NCBI GenBank assembly: GCA_002373085.1
Contig: DFJP01000072.1
Coordinates: 1 to 25,095, forward strand
From: Caryophanales bacterium UBA3668
Lineage (GTDB): Bacteria; Bacillota_I; Bacilli_A; RFN20; CAG-826
Direction: 5' to 3'
DNA length: 25,095 nt
The number at the start of each line of letters is the position of its first letter. Position 1 is the first letter of the stretch. Of this stretch, positions 7,684 through 16,411 are shown in pieces. A model generated the notes under the pieces. It saw only the letters and a list, made by a program, of their open reading frames with translations. It was not told the DNA's origin and made no database searches. Both the position numbers and the translations under genes were made by a program.

Positions 7684-9313
7684 AAAGTTATTTGCTCCTG
7701 TTCTTTTAACGGGAATGCTTTTCACTAATTTTAGTTTTAATAAGTCTTTTAATGTCTCTTACGCAGATGACGTTATTAATCTTGATGTTGATACAATTAT
7801 CCCTCTTTCTCATTTTAATGGTGAGACCGTTAATTTTATTAACGATGATATGCTTCAATATTGGGACAATAACGAAACTGATTTTGAAACACTCAGATCT
7901 TTATATGAAATGAATAACGATATTACTTCATACGCTTCTAATTCCAAGAACTATGACTATTGTCGTGAATTATTCGCTAAATGGGATGATTTTAAACCTG
8001 TTAATAATGTCTTGAGTTGGAAATCTAATGTCTCTGTTAATTCATATGATGTGACTGTTGCTTTAGATGCTGAAATGACTAATGCCTTATATGAGGCAAA
8101 GGGATTAACTGAAGCGTGCTATAAAATGGAAAATCCATTTGCTAACACTCACTATTATTGGCAAGTAACCGCTAATACGAATAACGGAGTAATAAAATCC
8201 CAAATCTTTGATTTCTATAGCGGTAACCATAAACGCACAATAGAAATTCCAAATGTTTCTAATTCCCGTGATGTTGGTGGTTTTACTGGTTTATATGGTG
8301 AGATGAAACAAGGCCTTATCTTTAGAGGAGGATGCCTAGATTACACAACTAGTGAATCTCTTCCTGCTTTACATCAATTAGATATTCAAACTGATTTAGA
8401 TTTAAGAAATCTTAATGAAGGATTAGAAAATCCAGCAGGATTATCAAATTACTATTTAAAAACATTACAAATGTACACAAACGACTTAGCTCCTCAAAAT
8501 CGAGCAAAGACAGTTGATGCAGTTAGAGTGTTTGCTAATGCAAATAATTATCCTGTCTATTTCCACTGTGCAATTGGTAGAGATAGAACTGGTACGCTTG
8601 CTATCTTACTTCAAGCATTATGTGGAGCTTCAAAAGAATATATTATTCATGATTACTATACTTCGATGTGGTCAGTAGTTGCGTCTTATCAAAAGACTTT
8701 AACTGATATGAACTTCAATATCGTTAACCAAACTCTTCAAACTTTAGAAGACTATAGTGGCGTTGAAAAGAGTGTTAATGTCGGTGCTGAAAACTTCTTA
8801 AAACAAAGTAGCACTCAATCTGTTGGCCTTACCGAAGAAGAGATTCAAACAATTAGAGATATTTGGTCTGGAAAAACTAGTATTGAACACGGACAAAAGA
8901 GTTTTAAACCTATTAATAATTATGAAGGCAAAGCTTATGTAAATATTAAAGCGGTTGGTCATCAAGATATCGCTATGATGGTCAATAAAGGAAGTAAAAT
9001 CTTTGCTCCTTATGAGTTAGATGCTTCGTTTGCCTGGTTCTCTAATGGAGAAACATTTGACTTTGCTAATGCAATAAATAACACCACATATATTTATGCG
9101 GATTTCACAACACAATATGTGATTACTATCCACTTTGTTGGTGCTACTAGAGAAGATGAAATACTTAGAAAATATTCTGGTGAAATAATTTCAATGAGTA
9201 GATATGAATTAGAGGGATATAACATGATGGCAATCTCTGATGAAGGAAGAGAAGTCACAAGATTTGAGGTCTATCGAGACGCTTATATCAATGTTATTTA
9301 TTCTCAAAAGTAG
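7676..9313 (+). CDS. Secreted tyrosine/lipid-type phosphatase (Y_phosphatase3-like) with Fn3-like and InlB-like modules
   Basis: 545 residues. Signal peptide 1-30 (SYA cleavage site). An Fn3-like module spans about 105-185 (NVLSWKSNVSVNSYDVTV to HYYWQVTANT). The phosphatase domain runs from about 195 to 395. It has the entry motif NSRDVGG and the P-loop HCAIGRDRTG with nucleophile Cys298 and Arg304 (Cx5R); the Asp in GRDRTG is typical of the MptpB/LipA-like family PF13350, whose members remove phosphate from proteins, phosphoinositides and other small phosphoesters. InlB-like sequence (FAWFSNGETFDFANAI) follows from about 420. It has no anchor. The start codon lies 8 nt inside the upstream gene and has a strong AAGGAGG at 7661-7667, implying coupled translation. 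An extracellular phosphatase beside glycan genes suggests a phosphorylated glycan or inositol-phosphate substrate (inference). Confidence 0.85.
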   Translation: MNKKLFAPVLLTGMLFTNFSFNKSFNVSYADDVINLDVDTIIPLSHFNGETVNFINDDMLQYWDNNETDFETLRSLYEMNNDITSYASNSKNYDYCRELFAKWDDFKPVNNVLSWKSNVSVNSYDVTVALDAEMTNALYEAKGLTEACYKMENPFANTHYYWQVTANTNNGVIKSQIFDFYSGNHKRTIEIPNVSNSRDVGGFTGLYGEMKQGLIFRGGCLDYTTSESLPALHQLDIQTDLDLRNLNEGLENPAGLSNYYLKTLQMYTNDLAPQNRAKTVDAVRVFANANNYPVYFHCAIGRDRTGTLAILLQALCGASKEYIIHDYYTSMWSVVASYQKTLTDMNFNIVNQTLQTLEDYSGVEKSVNVGAENFLKQSSTQSVGLTEEEIQTIRDIWSGKTSIEHGQKSFKPINNYEGKAYVNIKAVGHQDIAMMVNKGSKIFAPYELDASFAWFSNGETFDFANAINNTTYIYADFTTQYVITIHFVGATREDEILRKYSGEIISMSRYELEGYNMMAISDEGREVTRFEVYRDAYINVIYSQK

Positions 9314-9318
9314 GGGTG
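9314..9318 (+). promoter_or_regulatory. Ribosome site that fixes the start of the next gene at 9325
   Basis: GGGTG (9314-9318, preceded by G9313) lies 6 nt before ATG at 9325. The in-frame GTG at 9316 overlaps this site and has none of its own, and only the ATG puts lysines (MKKTSK) directly at the front of the signal peptide. Confidence 0.6.
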
Positions 9319-9324
9319 CTGGAC

Positions 9325-12300
9325 ATGAAAAAAACAAGTAAAATTTTTGTTGCATCATTATTCCTTACTGCTTTTGCTTTATCCGCGGTTTCTTTTAAAG
9401 AAAAACCGCTAGTAAGAGCTAGAGCGGATGGAGAATGGACGATTACAAACACTAAAGCGTTAGCATATCAATGTGATGCCTATAAAAATGGAGTAGATGC
9501 TTACTTCTATTTCACTTTATCTACTAACGATTATACTACCATGGCAGAAGCTGACCATTTAGTTACGTTGAATGCCCCTAATTTCCATGCCAGTGATTAT
9601 AACTTCCTCACTCATATTGAAATATCTAATGACAATGAGACATATGTTCCATTTAGCAATATCTACAATGCTTCTCATATAAACTATTTCTTTAAAAATG
9701 GAACATTTAGGTTTGGTTTAAAACATAGCCAATCTTCAACTGAAGAAGAAAATGTTTCTGTCGCTAAATACAAATACGTAAAAGTTCTAGAGGGATGTGA
9801 ATTCCCTTCATATGATTATTGCGTTAATGGTGGAGAGAAAAAGAAATTCGTTCAAGGAGCAACGACAATCTCTAAAGGTGTTTCTGAAGAACATAGTGCT
9901 TACGTTAGATCAAATTATAGTGAATACTTTGAGAAGCCAGTTGTTAACTTTAAGCAAATTAATATATATGGTTGGAACAACAGGGAATATCCAAATGACT
10001 CTAACTATCGACAATTACTTTTAGATTTTGACACTGACTATTTAGCAAATAGCCACACTGCTGAAACAACTAATCGCGCAGCAGAAGGATATGATATCGG
10101 ACAACATTTAACTATCAACGGACTCCCTATCTATAAAATTCGTGAATACTATAGCAAAACCAAAGTTGGATATGACCATGGGAATAACTATTTATATGTT
10201 GTTTATCCAGTAGATATTCTACTAATGAACAAAAACAATATGGTCCCAACTCTTCATATCGATAATAAAACAGAATTTATGGATGTGCGCTTAAGCGAAG
10301 TCACTATTAAATTTGTTGGTGATTGCTGGATTGTGAATAATTCATCTGAATTCAAAGTTGATAACCCAGTTGATTTAAATGACTACTTATTTGAAGAAGT
10401 TACATTACCACATAAGGTTGGCACTACAGGACACGCGATCTTTAATCCAATGCCTGCTAGTGGTGCTCAAATTGCTTTTAGTGTTAATACAGGCAATATT
10501 GATCTTTCTAATGGTGCTAACGCATTCCACCTTAGTGGATTATATAACTCTCTAGTTGCTATTTTCCCATCTAGTGGAGTAATCCAACTTCTTGATATGG
10601 ATGATAACAACAAAATGGTTCAACAATTCAGTGGTTTTGCTTTTGCAAAAGAGACTGATTACACATTTGAATTTGAAATTGTTTGTTCATCTAATTCAAC
10701 GACCTTTAAGGCTGCAATTAATCACTTAATGGTGCTCAACTATACCTATAGCGTTAAAAAGAATCCTTCTCATCTATATGTGATAGACACATCAAACGAA
10801 CTAACAATAGATGTTTATAAAGAACTACAACAATACAACACTTCAGTAATTAATGGAGGATCTTCTACTTATGATTTCATGGAAGGCGATTCTGTTTATA
10901 ACTTTGCTGGAGTTATTGATGTCTTTAATATTTATGATGAAAACATCACTTTTATGGACCTTGAATTCATCTATGATGAAGGAGCAGTTACTGATAACAA
11001 ATATAACGCTGGAAATTGGACACTAACTATTAAGTTAGAAGCTGATGGCTATCAAACAATAACTAAGACAATAGCAATTAATGTACACGGCCATGTTTCT
11101 ATGGTTGAAGTCTACTTTGACGATGGTGATCCAATTGAAGTAGCGGTTGGTTCTAAATTAACTGCACCTACTAATCCAATAACTTACACAGTTGGTGAGA
11201 TAGATTATATTTTTGAAGGATGGTATTTAGGCAGTTATAAGTGGGATTTTGAAAATGATGTTGTTGAATCCTCGATGCACTTAACTTCTAAATATATTGA
11301 AACTCCTCATCGTTACACAGTTACTGTTAACTATGAAGGCATTGAACGTAATACCGATACGTACTACTTATCAAAAAACAAAGAACTTCCATTTGATTTA
11401 TTTGAATTAGATGGTGCGCTTTTTGAAGTCAAACTTAATGACGTGGTAATTTCTTCTTTGACTGTAACTGAAGATGTCACGATTACTGTTACGTACACCA
11501 TTCTTTATAGTTACGTAGAAGCTAAAGAAGCAACTTGTACCGAAGATGGAAATGTTGCTTATTGGTATACACCAGTCTACCCTAATTGCTATTTTGCAGA
11601 TTCAAGTGGTAATGAATTAATTGAAGACGCAATTATTCATCACACAGGTCACAAAATTGTTCACCTAGAATATAAAGATTCAACATGTAGCGAACTAGGC
11701 AATGTAGATTGCTATTACTGCGAGAATTGTCATAAACATTTTGCTGATGAAAACGGCGAAGTTGAATTAGAGAATTGGTTTATTCCTAAAAAACCACACG
11801 AGTTGACTCATCACGATAGAGTGGAAGCTACTTGTGAACAAGATGGTAATGTTGAATATTGGACATGTGAAAATGAGCCAGGTGTTTATTATGGTGATAT
11901 AGAAGCAACTATTGTCTTAGACACAATTATTATTCCTGCAACTGGACATGATTATCAAAACCCTACATATACTTGGAAACAAGTTGGTGATGATTATGAG
12001 TGTACAGCCACTCTAACATGCTCACATTGTCATGAAGAATTTAGCGAAACAAAAACCGCGACAAAATTAGTTATTAAAGAAGCAACATGCACTGAAGAAG
12101 GACAAATTTCCTATTCAGTGAAGTTTGATGATATTAGATTCTCTGCCCAAACAAAGATTGTGAGTATTCCTACAAAACCACACACTTATGTTTTTGCAGA
12201 ACAAGTTGATCCAACTCCAGAACAAGATGGAGTTAAAGAACATTATGAATGTTCAGAATGCTATAAATACTTTGTTAAAGAAGGCGATGAATATATTGAA

Positions 12301-12450
12301 GTTCAATACGGAGAATTAATTATTAAATATGTAGCTCCATCTTCTAAAAATGGATGTGGAGGTAATATTGCTACTACCTCATTGTTGCTATTTATTTCTG
12401 CAGGTGCCTTATTAGTGCTACTTGGTTTAAGAAGAAAGGAGGAAAAATAA
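9325..12450 (+). CDS. Anchored multi-domain surface protein with CxxC-repeat region (paralogue of the 4972 product)
   Basis: 1041 residues from ATG 9325; an in-frame GTG at 9316 is rejected because it overlaps the ribosome site. Signal peptide 1-34. A beta domain at about 38-200 is followed by a WNN-type module at 205-340 (GWNN, LTINGLPI, VRLSEVTIKFVGD), a jelly-roll-like module, an Ig-like segment, an InlB B-repeat at 592-655 (FEGWYLGSYKWDFENDV) and a second repeat to 727. This order matches the 4972 product. Residues 730-1000 add about five repeats of the type EATCTEDGNVxYW with Cys pairs CENC, CSHC and CSEC, absent from the paralogue. The C-terminus is NGCGGN (1009-1014), a transmembrane helix and RRKEEK. 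Surface binding role inferred. Confidence 0.75.
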   Translation: MKKTSKIFVASLFLTAFALSAVSFKEKPLVRARADGEWTITNTKALAYQCDAYKNGVDAYFYFTLSTNDYTTMAEADHLVTLNAPNFHASDYNFLTHIEISNDNETYVPFSNIYNASHINYFFKNGTFRFGLKHSQSSTEEENVSVAKYKYVKVLEGCEFPSYDYCVNGGEKKKFVQGATTISKGVSEEHSAYVRSNYSEYFEKPVVNFKQINIYGWNNREYPNDSNYRQLLLDFDTDYLANSHTAETTNRAAEGYDIGQHLTINGLPIYKIREYYSKTKVGYDHGNNYLYVVYPVDILLMNKNNMVPTLHIDNKTEFMDVRLSEVTIKFVGDCWIVNNSSEFKVDNPVDLNDYLFEEVTLPHKVGTTGHAIFNPMPASGAQIAFSVNTGNIDLSNGANAFHLSGLYNSLVAIFPSSGVIQLLDMDDNNKMVQQFSGFAFAKETDYTFEFEIVCSSNSTTFKAAINHLMVLNYTYSVKKNPSHLYVIDTSNELTIDVYKELQQYNTSVINGGSSTYDFMEGDSVYNFAGVIDVFNIYDENITFMDLEFIYDEGAVTDNKYNAGNWTLTIKLEADGYQTITKTIAINVHGHVSMVEVYFDDGDPIEVAVGSKLTAPTNPITYTVGEIDYIFEGWYLGSYKWDFENDVVESSMHLTSKYIETPHRYTVTVNYEGIERNTDTYYLSKNKELPFDLFELDGALFEVKLNDVVISSLTVTEDVTITVTYTILYSYVEAKEATCTEDGNVAYWYTPVYPNCYFADSSGNELIEDAIIHHTGHKIVHLEYKDSTCSELGNVDCYYCENCHKHFADENGEVELENWFIPKKPHELTHHDRVEATCEQDGNVEYWTCENEPGVYYGDIEATIVLDTIIIPATGHDYQNPTYTWKQVGDDYECTATLTCSHCHEEFSETKTATKLVIKEATCTEEGQISYSVKFDDIRFSAQTKIVSIPTKPHTYVFAEQVDPTPEQDGVKEHYECSECYKYFVKEGDEYIEVQYGELIIKYVAPSSKNGCGGNIATTSLLLFISAGALLVLLGLRRKEEK
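11505..12330 (+). repeat. Cys-rich degenerate repeats inside the 9325 gene
   Basis: Coding repeats with the pattern [E/S]-x-T-C-x-E-x-G-x-[V/I]-x-Y occur at KEATCTEDGNV, DSTCSELGNV, EATCEQDGNV, KEATCTEEGQI and a Cys-less DPTPEQDGV. They alternate with C-x-x-C-[H/Y]-[K/E]-x-F elements (CENCHKHF, CSHCHEEF, CSECYKYF). The CxxC pairs could bind metal or form disulfides outside the cell; neither is proven. Confidence 0.65.
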
Positions 12451-12451
12451 T

Positions 12452-15304
12452 ATGAAAAGCAAAAAAATGGCCGCTCTTATATTGTTTTCATCTTTCGCGT
12501 TAGTTGCAGGAGTCCTCTCTTCTAGCGTTATTGCGCTTAAGTCACACGCTCAAGATAATCCTCAAGTATTAACTTCAGATATCGTTGTGACTAAACCAGG
12601 TAAAGGAGAAACTATTTCAGTTCTTCCTGATGCATTAAGTCAATTCATGGGAATGGATGATCTTCTTCATAATTATCAAAGTAGAGCTGATGAGATTGGA
12701 GAATTGACATCTTATAACAGTACTTTATTCTCTTGGACAAATCACATGGGTCAAACTGATTCGGATGTTGAATATCGTCGAAACATCTTTGATAAATTTG
12801 ACTTATTCCATCCAACTAACAACGTCTTATCTTGGGAATCTAAATTTAATGCGAAAAATTACAGAGTAATAGTCTCTCAAGATAAATCATTCTCCACAAT
12901 TGAAAGAGAATATGAAGTGCCTGGTTCAACTAACTTTGTTTCTTTAACTAACCCATATACTGGAACAGATTATTACTGGCAAGTGATTGCCACTAAAAAC
13001 GATGATTCAGTGGTTTATTCTGATGTCTTTAATTTCTCAACCGCTAATCTGCCAAGAACAATCTATATTGATGGTGTATCTAACACTAGAGATTTAGGTG
13101 GAAATGTTGGCTTAAATGGAAAGAGAATGAAAGAAGGGCTTGTTTATCGTGGAATGGGCTTAGAAGCTATTACTGATGCAGGTAAAGAAGAATTCCTTAA
13201 CAATCTTGGTATTAAATCTGAGGTAGACCTTAGAGGTAGTGGGGAAGGAATTGAAAACTTCTTACATTTACCAACTTCAAATTATCATCATCATTCTGCA
13301 CCTTATGCGATTAGTAATAATAATTCAGGTATCAATTATTTTGGCGAAGGATCATTAGTAGAAAGCTTTGGCCAAGCAGTTAAAGTTTTCGCTAATAAAA
13401 ATAATTATCCGGTTTATTTCCACTGTTCAATTGGTAGAGATAGAACAGGATGGTTAGGCATTTGTTTAGACCTTCTCTGTGGAGTGAGTGAAGAAGCAGC
13501 GTTAAAAGAATTCTGTTTATCTTTATTCTCCGTTAGTGGTGCGCACAATAAAGGCACATTAGATTTTTATAATCGATACCTCTCTATTAGAGACTATATT
13601 AATTCATTCTCTGGAGAAAACCTTTCAGAGAAGATGGAAGATTATTTAGTTAATAAAGCAGGAGTCACTCATGAAGAATGTCAAAACATTCGTAACATTT
13701 TATTAGGTGACGAAGATACTGGATTTGTTCCTGGAGAAACTAATCCTGATTCTTACACCGGATTAGTGAAAGTAACATTTAGAAGACAAGGTGAACCTAA
13801 TGTCATCAAAATGGTGGAAAGTGGTTCATTATTAGAAAAACCAGCTTCCACCGGAAATGGTGAATGGAGAAATGGCAACGTTACTTGGGATTTTGACCAC
13901 GATGTTGTTACCGAAGACATCTATCTAGACTATGTTGCAAGTGACAAATGTAAAGTTATGGTCAATTTCACCGGTATTGATTTACCAAACTTAGTAATAG
14001 ATGTGGACTATAACACATATTTAGACTATTCAATGTTTGAAAAAGATGGATATACATTCAAAGTGTATGATGAATCATATAATCGTCTAAATAGCTGTTT
14101 AGTTAAAGAAGACATAATTATCAATGTTGTCTATCTTCCAGTGAATGGATTTGTTCCAAAAGGTAACTCAAGAGTTATTGTTATGGCAGGACAAAGTAAC
14201 GCTGCTGGTGTTGGACATTTCCAATATCTCCATAATTCTTTAGATGAAGATAAGATTAGTGAAATTGAAACTGGATATAGCAATGTTTTGATTTCTGGAT
14301 ATTCCACTGAAATGATTCCAGATTTTAGTATTGTGAGAGCAGACAAATATTCAAGAATGTCAGGAACCCCTGGAACATTTGGCTTTGAAGTTGGCTTAGC
14401 AGACCGTTTATCTAAAGTCTTTCCAAATGAAACAACATATATCTTGAAGTGCGCTCATGGTGCTACTTCACTTAACTATGAATTTATTTCTCCATCGATG
14501 AGAGATATTATCCCAGAAGTTGTGCCTCCAATTATTGAAGAATCAAGTAGATATAGAGGTATCCTTTATGACCGTATGGTTACTCAATTAACTTCAACAT
14601 TAAGAAAAATTAGTGAAAGAACTAATACTGTTCCAATGATTGAAGCGTTTATGTGGATGCAAGGTGAATCAGATTCAGCGTTTGATCCTGCCACTAATTT
14701 ATATTTAGAAACCTTTAATGGCTTTATTAATGATTTCACAAACACATTTAGAAATAATATCAGCAGCAAGTTTGCAGTTTATGATGCCGGGATTAGTGAA
14801 ACATTCACATGGCCAAACGCTACTCAAATTAATGAAATTAAGAGATCACGTGTTGATGAAAATAATTTCTATATTGATACTAATGCAAGATTAACAACAT
14901 TAACTGAGCCTATTGGCACTGTTACTGATGGAGCTCACTATGAAGCAGCCTGTTACATTGATTTAGGCCATATGTTTGCGGATGCATATCTAAGTAAAGT
15001 TATTGATGGCTATACTCATAACGCGATTGAAATTGAAATACCAGAAAAGATTACTCTTAGAATGGGTGAAACCTATACTATTAGTAATCCAACTGTTTGC
15101 TTTAATGATGATGTAGTGAACGCAAAGATGTCATATTTTGCAATTCAACACATTATTAACGATAAAGTTGTTCCAGTATTTGAAGTTAATGATAATTCAA
15201 CCTTAAACCCATTAAGAGTGGGAGATAGTCAATTAAGGATTACTGCTTATTATAGTAATGAAGTTAGAACTATCCTCGTTCCGGTTGAAGTACTACCGTT
15301 TTAA
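12452..15304 (+). CDS. Secreted fusion: tyrosine/lipid-type phosphatase plus SGNH/SASA-type acetylesterase
   Basis: 950 residues. Signal peptide 1-33 (SHA cut). An Fn3-like module lies at about 118-195 (NVLSWESKFNAKNYRV). The phosphatase domain spans about 205-420, with entry motif NTRDLGG and P-loop HCSIGRDRTG (Cys325, Arg331). InlB-like modules lie at 440-495 and 500-563. Residues 569-860 form an SGNH esterase of the sialate-O-acetylesterase/CE6 type: GQSNAAG with Ser582, WMQGESD at 735-741, and DGAHY with Asp826 and His829. Such enzymes remove O-acetyl groups from sugars or xylan. A beta Ig-like tail (865-950) ends the protein with no anchor. The N-terminal two thirds is collinear with the 7676 product. 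Ribosome site AGGAGG just before the stop of the upstream gene; 1-nt gap between stop and ATG. Last gene of the operon. Confidence 0.87.
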   Translation: MKSKKMAALILFSSFALVAGVLSSSVIALKSHAQDNPQVLTSDIVVTKPGKGETISVLPDALSQFMGMDDLLHNYQSRADEIGELTSYNSTLFSWTNHMGQTDSDVEYRRNIFDKFDLFHPTNNVLSWESKFNAKNYRVIVSQDKSFSTIEREYEVPGSTNFVSLTNPYTGTDYYWQVIATKNDDSVVYSDVFNFSTANLPRTIYIDGVSNTRDLGGNVGLNGKRMKEGLVYRGMGLEAITDAGKEEFLNNLGIKSEVDLRGSGEGIENFLHLPTSNYHHHSAPYAISNNNSGINYFGEGSLVESFGQAVKVFANKNNYPVYFHCSIGRDRTGWLGICLDLLCGVSEEAALKEFCLSLFSVSGAHNKGTLDFYNRYLSIRDYINSFSGENLSEKMEDYLVNKAGVTHEECQNIRNILLGDEDTGFVPGETNPDSYTGLVKVTFRRQGEPNVIKMVESGSLLEKPASTGNGEWRNGNVTWDFDHDVVTEDIYLDYVASDKCKVMVNFTGIDLPNLVIDVDYNTYLDYSMFEKDGYTFKVYDESYNRLNSCLVKEDIIINVVYLPVNGFVPKGNSRVIVMAGQSNAAGVGHFQYLHNSLDEDKISEIETGYSNVLISGYSTEMIPDFSIVRADKYSRMSGTPGTFGFEVGLADRLSKVFPNETTYILKCAHGATSLNYEFISPSMRDIIPEVVPPIIEESSRYRGILYDRMVTQLTSTLRKISERTNTVPMIEAFMWMQGESDSAFDPATNLYLETFNGFINDFTNTFRNNISSKFAVYDAGISETFTWPNATQINEIKRSRVDENNFYIDTNARLTTLTEPIGTVTDGAHYEAACYIDLGHMFADAYLSKVIDGYTHNAIEIEIPEKITLRMGETYTISNPTVCFNDDVVNAKMSYFAIQHIINDKVVPVFEVNDNSTLNPLRVGDSQLRITAYYSNEVRTILVPVEVLPF

Positions 15305-15330
15305 TAGAGAACTTAACTAAAGTTAAAGTA

Positions 15331-15364
15331 AAGGCACAGTCAATTGAAAACTGACGTGCCTTTT
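15331..15364 (+). terminator. Terminator ending the four-gene surface operon
   Basis: AAGGCAC-A-GTCA (15331-15341 plus A15342) pairs with TGAC-GTGCCTT (15352-15362) with one bulged A; T run 15361-15364, then C. Confidence 0.8.
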
Positions 15365-15395
15365 CTATTTCAGCATTTATTTTTATAAATAAATA

Positions 15396-15428
15396 TATCA
15401 AAAAATAATAGTTTTTGTCGATTTTTGT
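15396..15428 (+). promoter_or_regulatory. Operator-like element, copy C, with adjacent direct repeat
   Basis: TATCAAAAAATAATAGTTTT (15396-15415) matches copy B at 14 of 20 positions, mainly in the left half and T tail; weak alone, but it stands in the same place relative to an operon. TTTTTGT occurs at 15412-15418 and again at 15422-15428, a direct repeat of exactly 10 bp period. Confidence 0.35.
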
Positions 15429-15453
15429 ATATCAGCCTTTAAGTAGTCAATTT

Positions 15454-15459
15454 TATAAT
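15454..15459 (+). promoter_or_regulatory. -10 box (TATAAT) of the sugar-uptake operon
   Basis: A perfect TATAAT overlaps the first two bases of the upstream ATG candidate (15458) and ends 7 nt before a second in-frame ATG at 15467. If used, transcription starts about at 15466-15467, so the real start would be the second ATG, read without a leader. Confidence 0.5.
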
Positions 15460-16384
15460 GAAATTAATGAAAAGTACCGTTAACGGAAAATTGAAGGCTT
15501 TTCCTATAAAAGGAAATGGTGTTAGACAAGATCGCACCGCTTTAATCGTGTTTGCGATTATTTTTGCTATCTACGCTTTTGTGCTTATTTTCCCATTTTA
15601 TTGGATTTTCATTAACTCATTAAAAGATCGAACACAATTTGCACAAAGTACATGGAGTTTTCCAACCGATTGGGCGTTTACTAATTACCGTCAATTATTC
15701 GAACTTCAAAATGTAAAACGTGACTTTGACATATTAGAAATGTTTAAGAACAGTTTAATACTCTGCTTGATTGTTCCAACAATGTCGACAATTTCAACAA
15801 CTACCGCAGCGTATGTTATGGCCAAATACAAATTCAAAGGAAGAGGAATTCTTTTCTTTGTTTATCTCATCCCGATGATTGTTTCTATTGCTAGTACAAC
15901 ATCAGCGACATTGCGCTTATTTGAAAAACTTGGTTTTAATAATATGCCATTTGTTGGTATTGCGTTTATGGCCGCTAACGGAATGGGGTTAGGGTTCTTA
16001 TTGATATATGCCGTGTTTAAAAGCACAAGTAACACCTATATGGAAGCTGCTCGAATTGATGGAGCGGGTCACTTAAGAACTTTCTTCCAAGTAATGCTTC
16101 CTCATGCGATGGGAATTATTGGCACTAACTGGGTGCTTGGTTTTATCGGTACTTGGAATGATTACATCACTCCAAAAATCTTCTTAGGAAGAGACTACTA
16201 TACGATTGCAACTGGTCTTGAACAAATCCATATTTGGGTTACTGGTGTTGGTGAGGAATTCTTTATCAATAACTACCCACTTTATTTCGCCGCCATTATC
16301 TTATCGATTATTCCAATTATCTTATTGCTCGTTATATTCCAAAAACAAATTATGAAAATTAGCCTTGGTGGAGGCATCAAATAG
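15458..16384 (+). CDS. ABC sugar transporter permease, MalG/UgpE-like
   Basis: 308 residues from ATG 15458, or 305 from ATG 15467. Neither start has a ribosome site, and the TATAAT overlapping the first one favours the second. About six transmembrane helices are visible, beginning with ALIVFAIIFAIYAFVLIFPF. The cytoplasmic EAA loop that docks on the ATPase reads EAARIDGAGHLRTFF followed by LPHAM, as in the COG0395 family. The first extracellular stretch FPTDWAFTNYRQLF is also typical. It forms the import channel with the 18009 permease, energised presumably by the ATPase at 24834. Unusually the MalG-type subunit comes first, ahead of the binding protein and the MalF-type subunit. First gene of a six-gene operon. 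Confidence 0.92.
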   Translation: MKLMKSTVNGKLKAFPIKGNGVRQDRTALIVFAIIFAIYAFVLIFPFYWIFINSLKDRTQFAQSTWSFPTDWAFTNYRQLFELQNVKRDFDILEMFKNSLILCLIVPTMSTISTTTAAYVMAKYKFKGRGILFFVYLIPMIVSIASTTSATLRLFEKLGFNNMPFVGIAFMAANGMGLGFLLIYAVFKSTSNTYMEAARIDGAGHLRTFFQVMLPHAMGIIGTNWVLGFIGTWNDYITPKIFLGRDYYTIATGLEQIHIWVTGVGEEFFINNYPLYFAAIILSIIPIILLLVIFQKQIMKISLGGGIK

Positions 16385-16411
16385 ATTAATCTTTAGGAGG
16401 TTTAAGTATCT

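Noticed and set aside
9316..9324. GTG at 9316 as start of the large anchored protein
   Set aside because: It overlaps the GGGGTG ribosome site, has none of its own, and would put MLD in front of a normal MKKTSK signal peptide; ATG 9325 is better.
11505..12330. CxxC repeats as cytosolic zinc fingers
   Set aside because: The protein has a signal peptide and a C-terminal anchor, so this region is outside the cell; a DNA- or RNA-binding role is unlikely.
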